Origin: Sphingopyxis sp. PAMC25046
GTDB taxonomy: Bacteria; Pseudomonadota; Alphaproteobacteria; Sphingomonadales; Sphingomonadaceae
Length of the DNA stretch: 64,000 nucleotides
Assembly (NCBI RefSeq): GCF_004795895.1
Contig: NZ_CP039250.1
Span: 930,001 to 994,000, forward strand
Reading direction: 5' to 3'
Every line of letters begins with the position of its first letter. Positions within the stretch are counted from its first letter, which is position 1. The notes under the pieces were generated by a model. It worked only from the letters and a program-made list of their open reading frames with translations. It did not search any database and was not told where the DNA came from. Position numbers and translations under genes: made by a program. Below are positions 53,022 through 62,015 of the stretch, piece after piece.

Positions 53022-54779
53022 ATGAACATCATGAACTCTATAAAGCGCACCCTGCGCGGCGCCGCGGCGACAGCAACTGCGCTGGCGCTCCTCGCAGGGC
53101 CAGGCGGGCTTCCGGCGGCGGCGCAGACCCCGACTCCTACCTCTTCAGCACCTGCCGAGCAGGAGAAGCGCCCGAACGTGATCGTCATCCTCGTCGACGA
53201 CATGGGCTTCTCGGACATCGGCCCCTATGGAAGCGAGATTCCGACGCCGAACCTCGAAGCGCTGGCCAAGAACGGTCTCCGCTTCACACAATTCTACAAT
53301 ACCGCGCGTTGCAGCCCGTCGCGCGCATCGCTGCTCACGGGCCTCTATCCGCACGAAGCGGGGATGGGCGGGCTCGACAGTGTCGTGCGCCCCGGTCTCG
53401 GCGGCTTTCAGGGACGGATCGCCGACCGTGCGGTCACGATCGCCGAAGTGCTGAAGCCCGCCGGCTATTTCACCGGAATGGCGGGCAAATGGCATGTTGG
53501 CGCGCAACACGGCACGCCGCCGAAAGAGGTGGGGTTCGACCGATCCCTCTTTCACAAGGGCGGGACCTATTTCCCGAATCAGCCGGGCCGTGAGTTCGCC
53601 ATGATCGACGGCCAGCGCACGCGGCTCGATTCGCCCGAGGTGGGCAAGGGCGAATGGTATGCGTCGGACATGCTGGTCGACTGGACCGTGCGTTTCGTCG
53701 ACGAGGCGAAGGCGCAAGGAAAGCCCTTCTTCCTCTATCTGCCGTTCACCGCCGTCCATTTTCCCGTGATGGCGCCGGCCGACGAGATCGCGAAGTTCAA
53801 AGGCAAATATATGGCGGGCTGGGACAAGCTGCGCCGCGACCGCTTCGAGCGCCAGAAGCAGGCGGGGTTGATCGCCGCCGATGCGACGTTGTCCGAGGTT
53901 TTGCCCGAGGCCTATGACTGGGACAAGATGTCAACGGCTGACAAGGAACGGTTCGACACGATGATGGCGGTTTACGCCGCCGCCATCTCGCGGATGGACA
54001 AGGCGATCGGCACGCTGGTCGCCGATTTGAAGGCACGCGGCGAATTCGACAACACACTGATCCTCTTCATGTCGGACAATGGCGGCAACGCCGAAAGCGG
54101 TCCCGACGGGCGCACCGGCGCGGCGCCGTGGGGCGGCAAGAATTCGAACATCTTCGTCGGGCTCAATTGGGCGACGCTCCAGAACACGCCGTTCCGCTAT
54201 TTCAAACATTATGCCGAGGAAGGCGGGATCGCGACGCCGCTGATCGCGTCATGGCCCGCCGGGATCGACGCCAAGGCTCGCGGCACGATGGTACGCGAAC
54301 CCGGCCACCTTATCGACGTCATGCCGACGCTGGTGGAGCTTGCCGGCGCGAAATATCCGGCGCGGTTCGATGGACACGACATCCGCCCGATGTCGGGGCG
54401 CAGCTTTGCCGGTGCGTTCGAAGGCGAGCAGCTGACGCGCAGCCTGCCTATATTCTGGGAGCATGAGGGCAATAAGGCGGTGCGCGACGGCAAGTGGAAG
54501 CTGGTCGCGCAATTCGGCACGCCCTGGCAGCTTTATGACATGAGCAGCGACCGGACCGAGACGCGCGACCTTGCCGCCGCGCACCCCGACATAGCCGCGC
54601 GCATGGCGAAGCAGTGGGACGATTGGGCTGCGACGAGCTTCGTCGATCCATGGCCGAACAAGGTCGACGGCGGCGTGGTCAAGGGCCGGCTGGAAGGCGG
54701 CAAGGCGCCGGGGCCGGGCAAGGGAAAGCGCGGAAAAGGCAAGCGAAAGCGCGCTGCGCAGGCTGCGACGGGCGAATGA
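53022..54779 (+). CDS. Secreted arylsulfatase-family sulfatase (copy 1, Cys type)
   Basis: The 585-residue protein has a signal peptide (to about PAAAQ, residue 35). The sulfatase N-terminal metal motif VILVDDMGFSD is followed by the formylglycine signature C97-S-P-S-R101, the GKWHVGAQH motif and the metal/phosphate-side SDNGGNAES. The C-terminus is very basic (GKGKRGKGKRKR). Cys97 must be oxidised to formylglycine by an enzyme not in this window. It opens the sulfated-glycan locus and is divergent from dgcN. Confidence 0.93.
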   Translation: MNIMNSIKRTLRGAAATATALALLAGPGGLPAAAQTPTPTSSAPAEQEKRPNVIVILVDDMGFSDIGPYGSEIPTPNLEALAKNGLRFTQFYNTARCSPSRASLLTGLYPHEAGMGGLDSVVRPGLGGFQGRIADRAVTIAEVLKPAGYFTGMAGKWHVGAQHGTPPKEVGFDRSLFHKGGTYFPNQPGREFAMIDGQRTRLDSPEVGKGEWYASDMLVDWTVRFVDEAKAQGKPFFLYLPFTAVHFPVMAPADEIAKFKGKYMAGWDKLRRDRFERQKQAGLIAADATLSEVLPEAYDWDKMSTADKERFDTMMAVYAAAISRMDKAIGTLVADLKARGEFDNTLILFMSDNGGNAESGPDGRTGAAPWGGKNSNIFVGLNWATLQNTPFRYFKHYAEEGGIATPLIASWPAGIDAKARGTMVREPGHLIDVMPTLVELAGAKYPARFDGHDIRPMSGRSFAGAFEGEQLTRSLPIFWEHEGNKAVRDGKWKLVAQFGTPWQLYDMSSDRTETRDLAAAHPDIAARMAKQWDDWAATSFVDPWPNKVDGGVVKGRLEGGKAPGPGKGKRGKGKRKRAAQAATGE

Positions 54780-54811
54780 CCCGCGCGGCGCCCCGCGCGC
54801 CCCAAAAAGAA

Positions 54812-54841
54812 GCCCGCAATCGCCGGGTGGCGATTGCGGGC
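54812..54841. terminator. Bidirectional terminator between sulfatase 1 and TonB receptor
   Basis: A perfect 13-bp stem GCCCGCAATCGCC with its complement at 54829-54841 and a GGGT loop lies between two convergent genes. On the minus strand it is followed by TTCTTTTT. Confidence 0.88.
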
Positions 54842-54865
54842 CGATGGCTCCCGTGGGGGATGGGA

Positions 54866-57583
54866 TCAGAAGCGGAAGCGGACGCCGACGCGGTAGATCG
54901 TCTCGAGGAATCGCGTCTGCCACGGATAGCTGTGGCCCTCGGCGTCATATTGCCGGCGGTTCGTCGCCGCCGCGCCGAGCAGGTTCGTCGCGCTGAACGC
55001 GATCGTCACATTCTTCGTCGGATCGAGCGTCGCGTTGAAGTCGAGGCTGCCGCGGCCATCCTCGATGATCGGCGTCGTCGGACCGAGCACCGCATTTCCA
55101 AGGGACGGATCGTTGACCCGGTTATAGTCGGTCACGAAGTCCGAACGGTAATTGTAGGAAAGCCGGGCCGAGAAGGACTGGTTCTCGTAAAAGACCGATG
55201 CGTTTGCGATATGGTTCGATACCCCGGCGATCCGCTGCTTGCCCGGCAGGGTCGCGGCCAGCGCCTCGGGCAGTTGGGTCCCATGGTCGATATAGGTATA
55301 GTTCGCGAGGACGCCGAAATTTTGCAGCCATGCGGGCAGTTGCGGGAAGCGAAGGAAGGTACGGAACGCCGCTTCGATGCCGCGCAGCTGGCCTTCGCCG
55401 CCGTTGAACGGCCGCGTGACGCGCAGCCGGCCGAATTCGGCATCTTCGACATCGGTGGTGAAATCGGAGATGAAGCCGGTCACATCGCGCTGGAAGGCGC
55501 CGAAGGTCAGCGAACCGCCGCGCGAGAAATACCATTCGAGCGACGCGTCGTAATTCTGCGACTTGATCGGTTGCAGATCGGCGTTGCCGCCCGAAGCATT
55601 GCGGACGCAATCGACGTCGTTCGGATCGGTGTTGCAGATCGCCGAGGGCGCGCCGATGGTCAGCGACGGGTTGAGGTCGCCGAAACCGGGACGCGTGCGC
55701 GTTTCGGTAAAGGCGAGGCGGAGCTGCAGCTTGGGCGCCAGGCGAATGCGCGCACTGACGTTGGGCAGGAAGTCGGTGTAGCTGTTCGACTGTGACACCG
55801 GCGTTACCGTGGTGACGCCGCCGGTCGTAACACGGTCGAAGCCATTGATTTCGGTCTCGGTGCGCACGGCGCGCAGGCCTACGAGGCCATCGACGGTCAT
55901 CCTGCCGATGTCGAAGGCGTAGCGGCCCTGCACATAGCCCGCGTATCCTTTTTCGTTGCCGAAATAGACGCGATCGAGCGGGGGGACTTCGGTGCGGTCG
56001 CCCGTGAGGTCACGCAGAAAATCCAGATTGTCCATGATGCTGTCGGTGGTCGGTGTCAGGAAAACGCGCGTGACCGGCACTTTGTCGCCACGAAAGCCCG
56101 GTGCAACGGTACTGTATTCGAGCGGCAGCAGCGAATAGAATTGGCCGCCGGGCGCGTTGCCGCTTTCCGAATAATTGGCGAAATCGAAGTCGCGGCTGTT
56201 GAAGCGGACACCGGCCTGGACGTTGGTAATGCCCGTCGGACCCATCCGGTAATCGAGGTCGAGCCGTCCCTGCCAGTCGCGGCCGTGGTTGCGCTCGCCA
56301 TTCTCGCCCAGCCCCACCATGCGATAACGCGCAGGGTTGTTGACGGGGAAGTCGTCGACGACGACGGTGCCGCCGCCGGCACCGATATCGGTGTCGAAAT
56401 CATAGGTGCGCGTCGGCTGCGGCACGACGAGCGAATAGTTGAACTGCGTCGTCCGCCGCGTGAAGGTCGAATCGGTGAAGGCGACGTCGCCCGTGATCTT
56501 CAACCCGTCGCGCTTCCAGATGAAACCGGTGCCCGCCTGATAGGTGTCGGTCTTGCCCGTCACGACATTCTGGTTGCCGGTCGGGATGCCCCCGGCGGTC
56601 GCGGTCATGCTCTTGACCTGGTTGGTGCCGGGGAACAGCTCGATGTCGCTCAGATTGGCCTGTACGCCCGAGTTGATCTGGAGGTTGCTGCCATAGCCGC
56701 TGCTGCGATAGCCCTGGAACAGGAAGTCGGCATAGAATTCGAGTTCGTTGCTCGGGCGCCATTGCAGTGCGGTCGCCACCGACGGGCGGTAGCGATCGGC
56801 CGTGTTGTAGTTGATGTTCACGAACGAAGGGTAACGGATCGTGCCGAGGCCGGCGACGTTGCGGCTAAGGATCGCCTGCGCGACGTTGCGCGACGAATCG
56901 AGAAATTTGAGATCGGTGTAGGATCCTTCGATCAGGAAGCCGATGTCGCCAATGCCGGTTTCCCAGCGCTTGCTGAGCAGCAGGTTCGCATCGACGCCGA
57001 GTTTCTGCGACTGTTTCCAGTGCACGCCGCTGACGCCGCCGGCGATGCGGTCGCCCTTGAAGTCGAGGGGCTTGCGCGCGCGCACGTCGATCAAGCCGGC
57101 GACACCGGGTTCGAGCAGATTGGCGCTGCCCGATTTATAGACGTCGAGGCGCGCGATGCTGCTCGAAGGGAAGTCCTGAAGTGCGACCGCGCGGCCCTGG
57201 CCGGTGAAAAGTTCGCGGCCATTATAGGTGGTCGCGATATTGGGCAGGCCGCGGACGCGCGTGCCGGCGGCGGTGCCGTTCGCATAATCGACCTGCACGC
57301 CGGTGATGCGCGCGAGCGATTCGGTCGCGGTCACGTCGGGCAGCTTGCCGATATCCTCGGCGACGATCGAATCGACAATCTGGTCCGAATCCTCCTTGAT
57401 CGCCTGCGAGGTTTCGAGGCTGCGCTGGATCGCAGTGACGACGATCGCGTCGTCCGCCGTCGGGTCCTCGGGCGCCGAGTCGACGGTAACCTGCCCATTC
57501 TGATCCTGCGCCAGCGCCGTCGACGGCATCGCGACGATCGCCAACGCCGATGTCGTACACGCCAGGATTATTCGGTTTCGCAT
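54866..57583 (-). CDS. TonB-dependent receptor of the sulfated-glycan locus
   Basis: The 905-residue outer-membrane protein has a signal peptide ending ALAQ, TonB-box-like AIVVTAIQRSLE and a plug beginning IVAEDIGKLPDVTATESLAR and GTRVRGLPNIATTYNGRELF. A long barrel ends in Phe (YRVGVRFRF). Start MRNRIILACT follows GGGGGAG. It is flanked by sulfatases and glycosidase-like genes, so import of a (de)sulfated oligosaccharide is the likely role. Confidence 0.92.
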   Translation of the reverse strand: MRNRIILACTTSALAIVAMPSTALAQDQNGQVTVDSAPEDPTADDAIVVTAIQRSLETSQAIKEDSDQIVDSIVAEDIGKLPDVTATESLARITGVQVDYANGTAAGTRVRGLPNIATTYNGRELFTGQGRAVALQDFPSSSIARLDVYKSGSANLLEPGVAGLIDVRARKPLDFKGDRIAGGVSGVHWKQSQKLGVDANLLLSKRWETGIGDIGFLIEGSYTDLKFLDSSRNVAQAILSRNVAGLGTIRYPSFVNINYNTADRYRPSVATALQWRPSNELEFYADFLFQGYRSSGYGSNLQINSGVQANLSDIELFPGTNQVKSMTATAGGIPTGNQNVVTGKTDTYQAGTGFIWKRDGLKITGDVAFTDSTFTRRTTQFNYSLVVPQPTRTYDFDTDIGAGGGTVVVDDFPVNNPARYRMVGLGENGERNHGRDWQGRLDLDYRMGPTGITNVQAGVRFNSRDFDFANYSESGNAPGGQFYSLLPLEYSTVAPGFRGDKVPVTRVFLTPTTDSIMDNLDFLRDLTGDRTEVPPLDRVYFGNEKGYAGYVQGRYAFDIGRMTVDGLVGLRAVRTETEINGFDRVTTGGVTTVTPVSQSNSYTDFLPNVSARIRLAPKLQLRLAFTETRTRPGFGDLNPSLTIGAPSAICNTDPNDVDCVRNASGGNADLQPIKSQNYDASLEWYFSRGGSLTFGAFQRDVTGFISDFTTDVEDAEFGRLRVTRPFNGGEGQLRGIEAAFRTFLRFPQLPAWLQNFGVLANYTYIDHGTQLPEALAATLPGKQRIAGVSNHIANASVFYENQSFSARLSYNYRSDFVTDYNRVNDPSLGNAVLGPTTPIIEDGRGSLDFNATLDPTKNVTIAFSATNLLGAAATNRRQYDAEGHSYPWQTRFLETIYRVGVRFRF

Positions 57584-57607
57584 GATAATCTCCCCCTTCA
57601 AAATCGG

Positions 57608-57614
57608 TCAGATA
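57608..57614. promoter_or_regulatory. CAGATA element in the TonB receptor leader
   Basis: TCAGATA lies 25-31 bases before the receptor start but on the plus strand, opposite in orientation to the other copies. Its relation to them is uncertain. Confidence 0.3.
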
Positions 57615-57673
57615 GAATTAATATGATAAAATAAAGTGCGCCGGGCGATACTGGCCGGGCGTCCATATTTCCG

Positions 57674-59131
57674 TCACCTAGGCCGTGGTTTCGGCGTGGC
57701 CGGAGTGGGCAGGCTGGCGATCCATTTCGCGAGCTTGGCTGACAGCGTCTTGGCGATTGCCGTCTCGTCGGCCATCCGATTCTGCCGCTCCTGCGGGTCG
57801 CGCTCGATATGGTAGAGTTCGGGGCTGCTACCGTCGGCATTCATCAACAGTTTCCACGGGCCCGACCGGATCGAATAAAGCGGTCCGAAGGCTTCGCCGC
57901 CCGGACGCGCGATGTGGCTGTAGATATCGGGGCGCGAGGCGACAGGTCTGCCGCGCCACGCGGCGGACATATCGATGCCGTCGATCCCCGCCGGTTTCGG
58001 CGCCCCCGTAATCGCCGCCAGCGTCGGAAGCAAGTCGACCGCTTGCACCACGCTTTTCGCATCGCGCCCGCCGCTGGCGATATGGCCGGGCCACCGGACG
58101 ATCAGCGGCTGGCGCACGCCGCCTTCGTACAGGCTTGCTTTGCGGCCGCGGTAGGGCGCCGCCGAGCCGGGCGTGTTGGCGCCGATGGTGGGGCCATTGT
58201 CCGAGGTGAAGATGAGGAGCGTATCATCAAGTTCGCCTGCCTGCCGCAACCCATCGACGAGCCGCCCGATCTCGGCATCCATCGCGACGAGCACGGCGAG
58301 AAACTGATCTTCGCGCGGCGTGGCGCCCTTGCCCTTGGTGGCGGCGAGCTGCTCGGGGCTGGGTACCCACGGTGTGTGCATGTCGGTCAGCCATAGCTGC
58401 GCAAACCACGGACGATCCTTGCTGCGCCCGACGAAATCGAGCGTCTTGTCCACGAAGCGGCCGGTGATCTCAGCGCGCGGCAGCCATTCGACCGGGCCCC
58501 GACCGAGTTCGGCGCTCTGCTGGCCCAGCTTGTTCGTGAGGTCGGTCGGCAGGACGCGCGGGCCAAGGCCTTCCCACTGGGTATAGCTTTCGTCAAAGCC
58601 ATAGGCCGACGGGAGCGGCGCATCGCCGATGTCGCGTCCGCCGCCGAGGTGCCATTTGCCGAAATGGCCGGTGGCATAGCCGACCTGCCGCATCATGCGC
58701 GGCAGAACCGGCAGCGACGGGTCGAGCCAGTCGGCTTGACCGAAGGCGTGGTTGCGCTTGCGGTCGTGAATATAGGTGACGAAGCGGTCGCGCGCGGGGA
58801 AGCGGCCCGTCATGAAGCCGGCGCGCGACGGCGAGCAGATCGGCGCGGCGTCATAGAATTGCGTCATGACCATGCCGTCGCGTGCGAGCGCGTCGATGTT
58901 CGGCGTAGCGACCAGTTTGTTGCCGGTCAGCGACAGGTCGGCAAATCCCATGTCGTCGATCAGGATAAAAAGGATGTTCGGTTGCCGCGCCGGCGCGCGC
59001 GGGGCGGTTCCCTCCGGTCTCGGGACGTATGCGGAGCCGTGGGCGGGAAGAATACCGGCACCGAGCATTGCAAAAAGGGCGGCCCCCGCCGCCCCGATCG
59101 CCCATCGCCGCGTATGCCGTGCCGATTTCAT
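57674..59131 (-). CDS. Secreted sulfatase (copy 2, Cys type)
   Basis: The 485-residue protein has an N-terminal signal region with a twin-Arg (MKSARHTRRWAIGAAG, hydrophobic to about 30). It carries FILIDDMGFADLS, formylglycine motif C99-S-P-S-R, GHFGKWHLGG, and SDNGPTIGAN followed by YRGRKASLYEGGVRQP. These are the metal- and sulfate-binding parts of family S1 sulfatases. Start is MKSARHT, with GGGAGGAA upstream; the frame extends nine codons further. It transcribes away from the duplicated glycosidase and towards the receptor gene. Confidence 0.92.
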   Translation of the reverse strand: MKSARHTRRWAIGAAGAALFAMLGAGILPAHGSAYVPRPEGTAPRAPARQPNILFILIDDMGFADLSLTGNKLVATPNIDALARDGMVMTQFYDAAPICSPSRAGFMTGRFPARDRFVTYIHDRKRNHAFGQADWLDPSLPVLPRMMRQVGYATGHFGKWHLGGGRDIGDAPLPSAYGFDESYTQWEGLGPRVLPTDLTNKLGQQSAELGRGPVEWLPRAEITGRFVDKTLDFVGRSKDRPWFAQLWLTDMHTPWVPSPEQLAATKGKGATPREDQFLAVLVAMDAEIGRLVDGLRQAGELDDTLLIFTSDNGPTIGANTPGSAAPYRGRKASLYEGGVRQPLIVRWPGHIASGGRDAKSVVQAVDLLPTLAAITGAPKPAGIDGIDMSAAWRGRPVASRPDIYSHIARPGGEAFGPLYSIRSGPWKLLMNADGSSPELYHIERDPQERQNRMADETAIAKTLSAKLAKWIASLPTPATPKPRPR

Positions 59132-59166
59132 CCATTCCTCCCTTGTCCGGCTCTGCACCTTCGTTA

Positions 59167-59192
59167 TATCTGTATTATCGTATAATTCAGAT
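59167..59192. promoter_or_regulatory. Paired CAGATA elements in the divergent sulfatase / glycosidase promoter
   Basis: ATATCTG (59167-59173, CAGATAT on the minus strand) lies 36-42 bases before sulfatase 2, and TCAGAT (59187-59192) lies 35-40 bases before the glycosidase. Each gene thus has one copy in its own orientation. Confidence 0.4.
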
Positions 59193-59226
59193 GAGTCAAG
59201 TTTGTGCTGCGGAACGGGAGGGCGAG

Positions 59227-60351
59227 ATGCTTAGGAAATTGGTTGGACTTGCAGGTGCGGTGCTGGCGCTGCAGTCGGGCGCAGCAATGGCGCAAGGCGC
59301 GCTCGGTGCCAATTTCAACGAACATTATGAAGATGTCGATTATCGCGAACTCGATAGCGCGAAAGCGAAATGGATCCGCCTGTTCCTGCCGATGCCGCAG
59401 GTCGATCGCGGGGCGGCCGAACATGGCGCGATCCGCACCACGCTTGAGGCCGGCGCGCGCGGATACAGGACGATCTTCACCTTGAAATGGCCGCAGAGCG
59501 ACCGCGATTTCCCCAGGGCGGGAAGCGCGGAGTTTGCGCGCGAACTCGCGCGGCTCGATGCCGTATTACCGCTGGTGATGGGCAAGGTCGACATATTGGT
59601 GATCGGCAACGAGCCCTATTTCGAAACGCGCGAGCAGGATCGCGACCTCGACCTCAATGCCTTTTACGAAGCGATGGCGGGACGCATCATCGCCTATCGC
59701 AAGGCCAATTGCGGCAGCGACTGCAAGACGAAACTCTATATGGGCGCGCTCAACCGGCTCGATCTCAAGAAGAATAGAACGCCTTCGACCGAGCGCTGGC
59801 TCGCGTTTGTGAAGTCGACGCCCGAGATCGACGGGGTCAATATCCACCCGCATGTGCCGAAGATCGAGCTGTCGAAGGCGTTTCTCGACTATATCCTGCC
59901 GCGGATGCGGCCCGAGCAGACGTTCATCGTCACCGAATTCTCGCTTGTCGGCTGGTGGCAGCAAAATCTGACGAAGCCGGTCGCCCCGGCCTTCGCCGAC
60001 AAATATCAGGCGCCGCGCACCGCGCAGAACTGGCAGATCATCAAGGCGGCGCTAGAGACGCCGTTCCCAAAAGAGCAATGGGATGACTTCCTGCGGATGA
60101 GTCCGTGGTTCGAGAACCGCAAACATTATATCGCCAACCAGATGAAGATGTTCCGCGACACCGGCCGGCTCGCGGTTGCAACCTATGGCTTCAAGCAGGG
60201 CAGCTCGATGTCGAACAATTTCGGCCCGAAGAAGACGCCGTGGTTGCTCAACAGCGTCTATGCCGGACGGACGATCCGTCCCAATCCCGACGGCACCACG
60301 GCATTCAACTACGCGTGGATAGACGATTTCCGACGGATGCAGGCGAAATAG
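59227..60351 (+). CDS. Putative secreted clan GH-A glycosidase, unrecognised family (copy 1)
   Basis: The 374-residue protein has a signal peptide (cleaved near AMAQ, residue 23) and a TIM-barrel-like strand pattern. LVIGNEPYFE carries an Asn-Glu pair (N128-E129), the usual acid/base at the end of strand 4 in clan GH-A. FIVTEFSLVGWW carries E237, the usual strand-7 nucleophile. WIRLFLPMPQVDR and GVNIHPHVP also fit such barrels. I cannot place it in a numbered GH family. It is a close paralogue of the gene at 62016, with a sulfatase between them. Start has GGGAGGG upstream. Confidence 0.75.
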   Translation: MLRKLVGLAGAVLALQSGAAMAQGALGANFNEHYEDVDYRELDSAKAKWIRLFLPMPQVDRGAAEHGAIRTTLEAGARGYRTIFTLKWPQSDRDFPRAGSAEFARELARLDAVLPLVMGKVDILVIGNEPYFETREQDRDLDLNAFYEAMAGRIIAYRKANCGSDCKTKLYMGALNRLDLKKNRTPSTERWLAFVKSTPEIDGVNIHPHVPKIELSKAFLDYILPRMRPEQTFIVTEFSLVGWWQQNLTKPVAPAFADKYQAPRTAQNWQIIKAALETPFPKEQWDDFLRMSPWFENRKHYIANQMKMFRDTGRLAVATYGFKQGSSMSNNFGPKKTPWLLNSVYAGRTIRPNPDGTTAFNYAWIDDFRRMQAK

Positions 60352-60379
60352 CGCCGCCGCGTTGCGCGCCCATAATAAA

Positions 60380-60386
60380 TCAGATA
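60380..60386 (+). promoter_or_regulatory. CAGATA element upstream of sulfatase 3
   Basis: TCAGATA within an AT-rich stretch (AATAAATCAGATATATCC), ending 29 bases before the GTG start, matching the elements in the other promoters of this locus. Confidence 0.4.
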
Positions 60387-60415
60387 TATCCTACTCAAGC
60401 GGATAGGAGAGGGTC

Positions 60416-61993
60416 GTGAAGTCCATATTGTCGCGTCGGGCGCTGCTGCTGGCTGGCGCGGGAGTGGCCGCGCTGCCGCGGGTTGCCTTGGGGACCGCGC
60501 CGCGCACCAAACCCAATATCATCGTCATCTATGCCGACGACCTCGGTTATGGCGATCTGGGTTGTTACGGCGCGACAAATCTCAAGACGCCGAACGTCGA
60601 CCGCCTCGCCGCGCGCGGGACGCGCTTCGTCAACGCGCATTCTCCCTCCGCCACCTGCACGCCGTCGCGCTATGCCCTGCTGACCGGCGACTACGCCTGG
60701 CGCGCGTCGGGGACGCAAATCCTGCCCGGCGACGCGCCCGCGCTGATCCGTCCCGGCCAGTTCACCCTGCCGCATATGCTCAAGAAGGCGGGCTATGCCA
60801 CCGGCGTCGTCGGCAAATGGCACCTTGGCCTCGGCGACGGCAAGGTCGACTGGAACGGCGAGATCGCGCCGGGACCGCTCGATGTCGGTTTCGACTATGG
60901 CTATTTCATGCCCGCGACGCTCGACCGCGTGCCGACGGTGCTGATCGAGAACCGGCGCGTCGTGAAACTCGATCCCGCCGACCCGATCCGCGTCGATTAC
61001 AAGGCAAAGGTCGGCGACGAGCCGACGGGCGCCGAACATCCCGAGCAGCTGAAGTTCAAGGGCGATCCCGAACATTCGAACACGATCGTCAACGGTATCA
61101 GCCGCATCGGTTACATGACCGGCGGCAAGGCGGCGCGCTGGACTGACGAGGAACTGACCGACCAGTTGCTTGGCAAGGCGGTCGATTTCGTAAGCGCGCG
61201 CAGGGACGCGCCCTTCTTTCTCTATTTCGCGATGAACGAGCCGCACGTCCCGCGTGCGCCGCACCCGCGCTTCGTCGGCGCATCGGGCATGGGGCCGCGC
61301 GGTGACACGATCGTGCAGTTCGACTGGACCGTCGGCGCGCTGATGGACAAGCTCGAGGCGCTTGGCATAGCCGACGACACGCTGGTCATCCTCAGCAGCG
61401 ACAATGGTCCGATCCTGTTCGACGGCTATGAGGATCAAGCGGTCGAGCTTGCGGGCGGTCACAAACCGTCGGGGCCGTATCGCAGCGGCAAATACAGCAT
61501 ATACGAAGGCGGCACGCGGGTGCCGATGATCGTCAGCTGGCCGGGGCATGTGCGCGAAGGCCATGTGTCGGAGGCGTTGGTCGACCATGTCGACATGGTC
61601 GCGTCGCTGGCGGCGCTGGTGGGACAGACGCTTCCGCGCGATGCCGCCGTCGACAGCTTCGACATGCTGGTGCCGCTGATGGGGCGCAGCGCGCGCGGGC
61701 GCGACCATGTGGTCGAGGATACCAAGCTGATGGTGACGACGGGGTCGACTGTCGCGAGCAGCGGCGCGCGCATCCTGGCGCTGCGCGCCGGTGACTGGAA
61801 GTTCATTCGCGGCAGCGTGGAACCGCATGAATTCCATGGCAATGCGATCGGTACGCTGCCGCGGCACCAGCTCTACAATCTGGCGAACGATCCGGGCGAG
61901 CGGGAGAATCTGGCCGGAAAGATGCCCGGCGTTACCGCCCGGCTGGCCGCGCGGCTCGACAAAATCGAAAAGGACGGCCGCAGCCGGCCGTGA
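60416..61993 (+). CDS. Secreted sulfatase (copy 3, Cys type)
   Basis: The 525-residue protein has a probable Tat-type leader (MKSILSRRALLLAGAG). It shows VIYADDLGYGDLG, formylglycine motif C81-T-P-S-R, GKWHLGLGDG and SSDNGPILFDGYEDQA then YRSGKYSIYEGGTRVP. It is longer between these motifs than copy 2, so substrate specificity probably differs. Start is GTG 60416 with AGGAGAGG. It sits between the two duplicated glycosidase genes. Confidence 0.92.
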   Translation: MKSILSRRALLLAGAGVAALPRVALGTAPRTKPNIIVIYADDLGYGDLGCYGATNLKTPNVDRLAARGTRFVNAHSPSATCTPSRYALLTGDYAWRASGTQILPGDAPALIRPGQFTLPHMLKKAGYATGVVGKWHLGLGDGKVDWNGEIAPGPLDVGFDYGYFMPATLDRVPTVLIENRRVVKLDPADPIRVDYKAKVGDEPTGAEHPEQLKFKGDPEHSNTIVNGISRIGYMTGGKAARWTDEELTDQLLGKAVDFVSARRDAPFFLYFAMNEPHVPRAPHPRFVGASGMGPRGDTIVQFDWTVGALMDKLEALGIADDTLVILSSDNGPILFDGYEDQAVELAGGHKPSGPYRSGKYSIYEGGTRVPMIVSWPGHVREGHVSEALVDHVDMVASLAALVGQTLPRDAAVDSFDMLVPLMGRSARGRDHVVEDTKLMVTTGSTVASSGARILALRAGDWKFIRGSVEPHEFHGNAIGTLPRHQLYNLANDPGERENLAGKMPGVTARLAARLDKIEKDGRSRP

Positions 61994-62015
61994 TCAGGAT
62001 CTAGAGGAGATGAGG

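Noticed and set aside
60395..61867. A 490-codon antisense frame across sulfatase 3
   Set aside because: Shadow of the sulfatase, which has the CTPSR and metal motifs on the plus strand.
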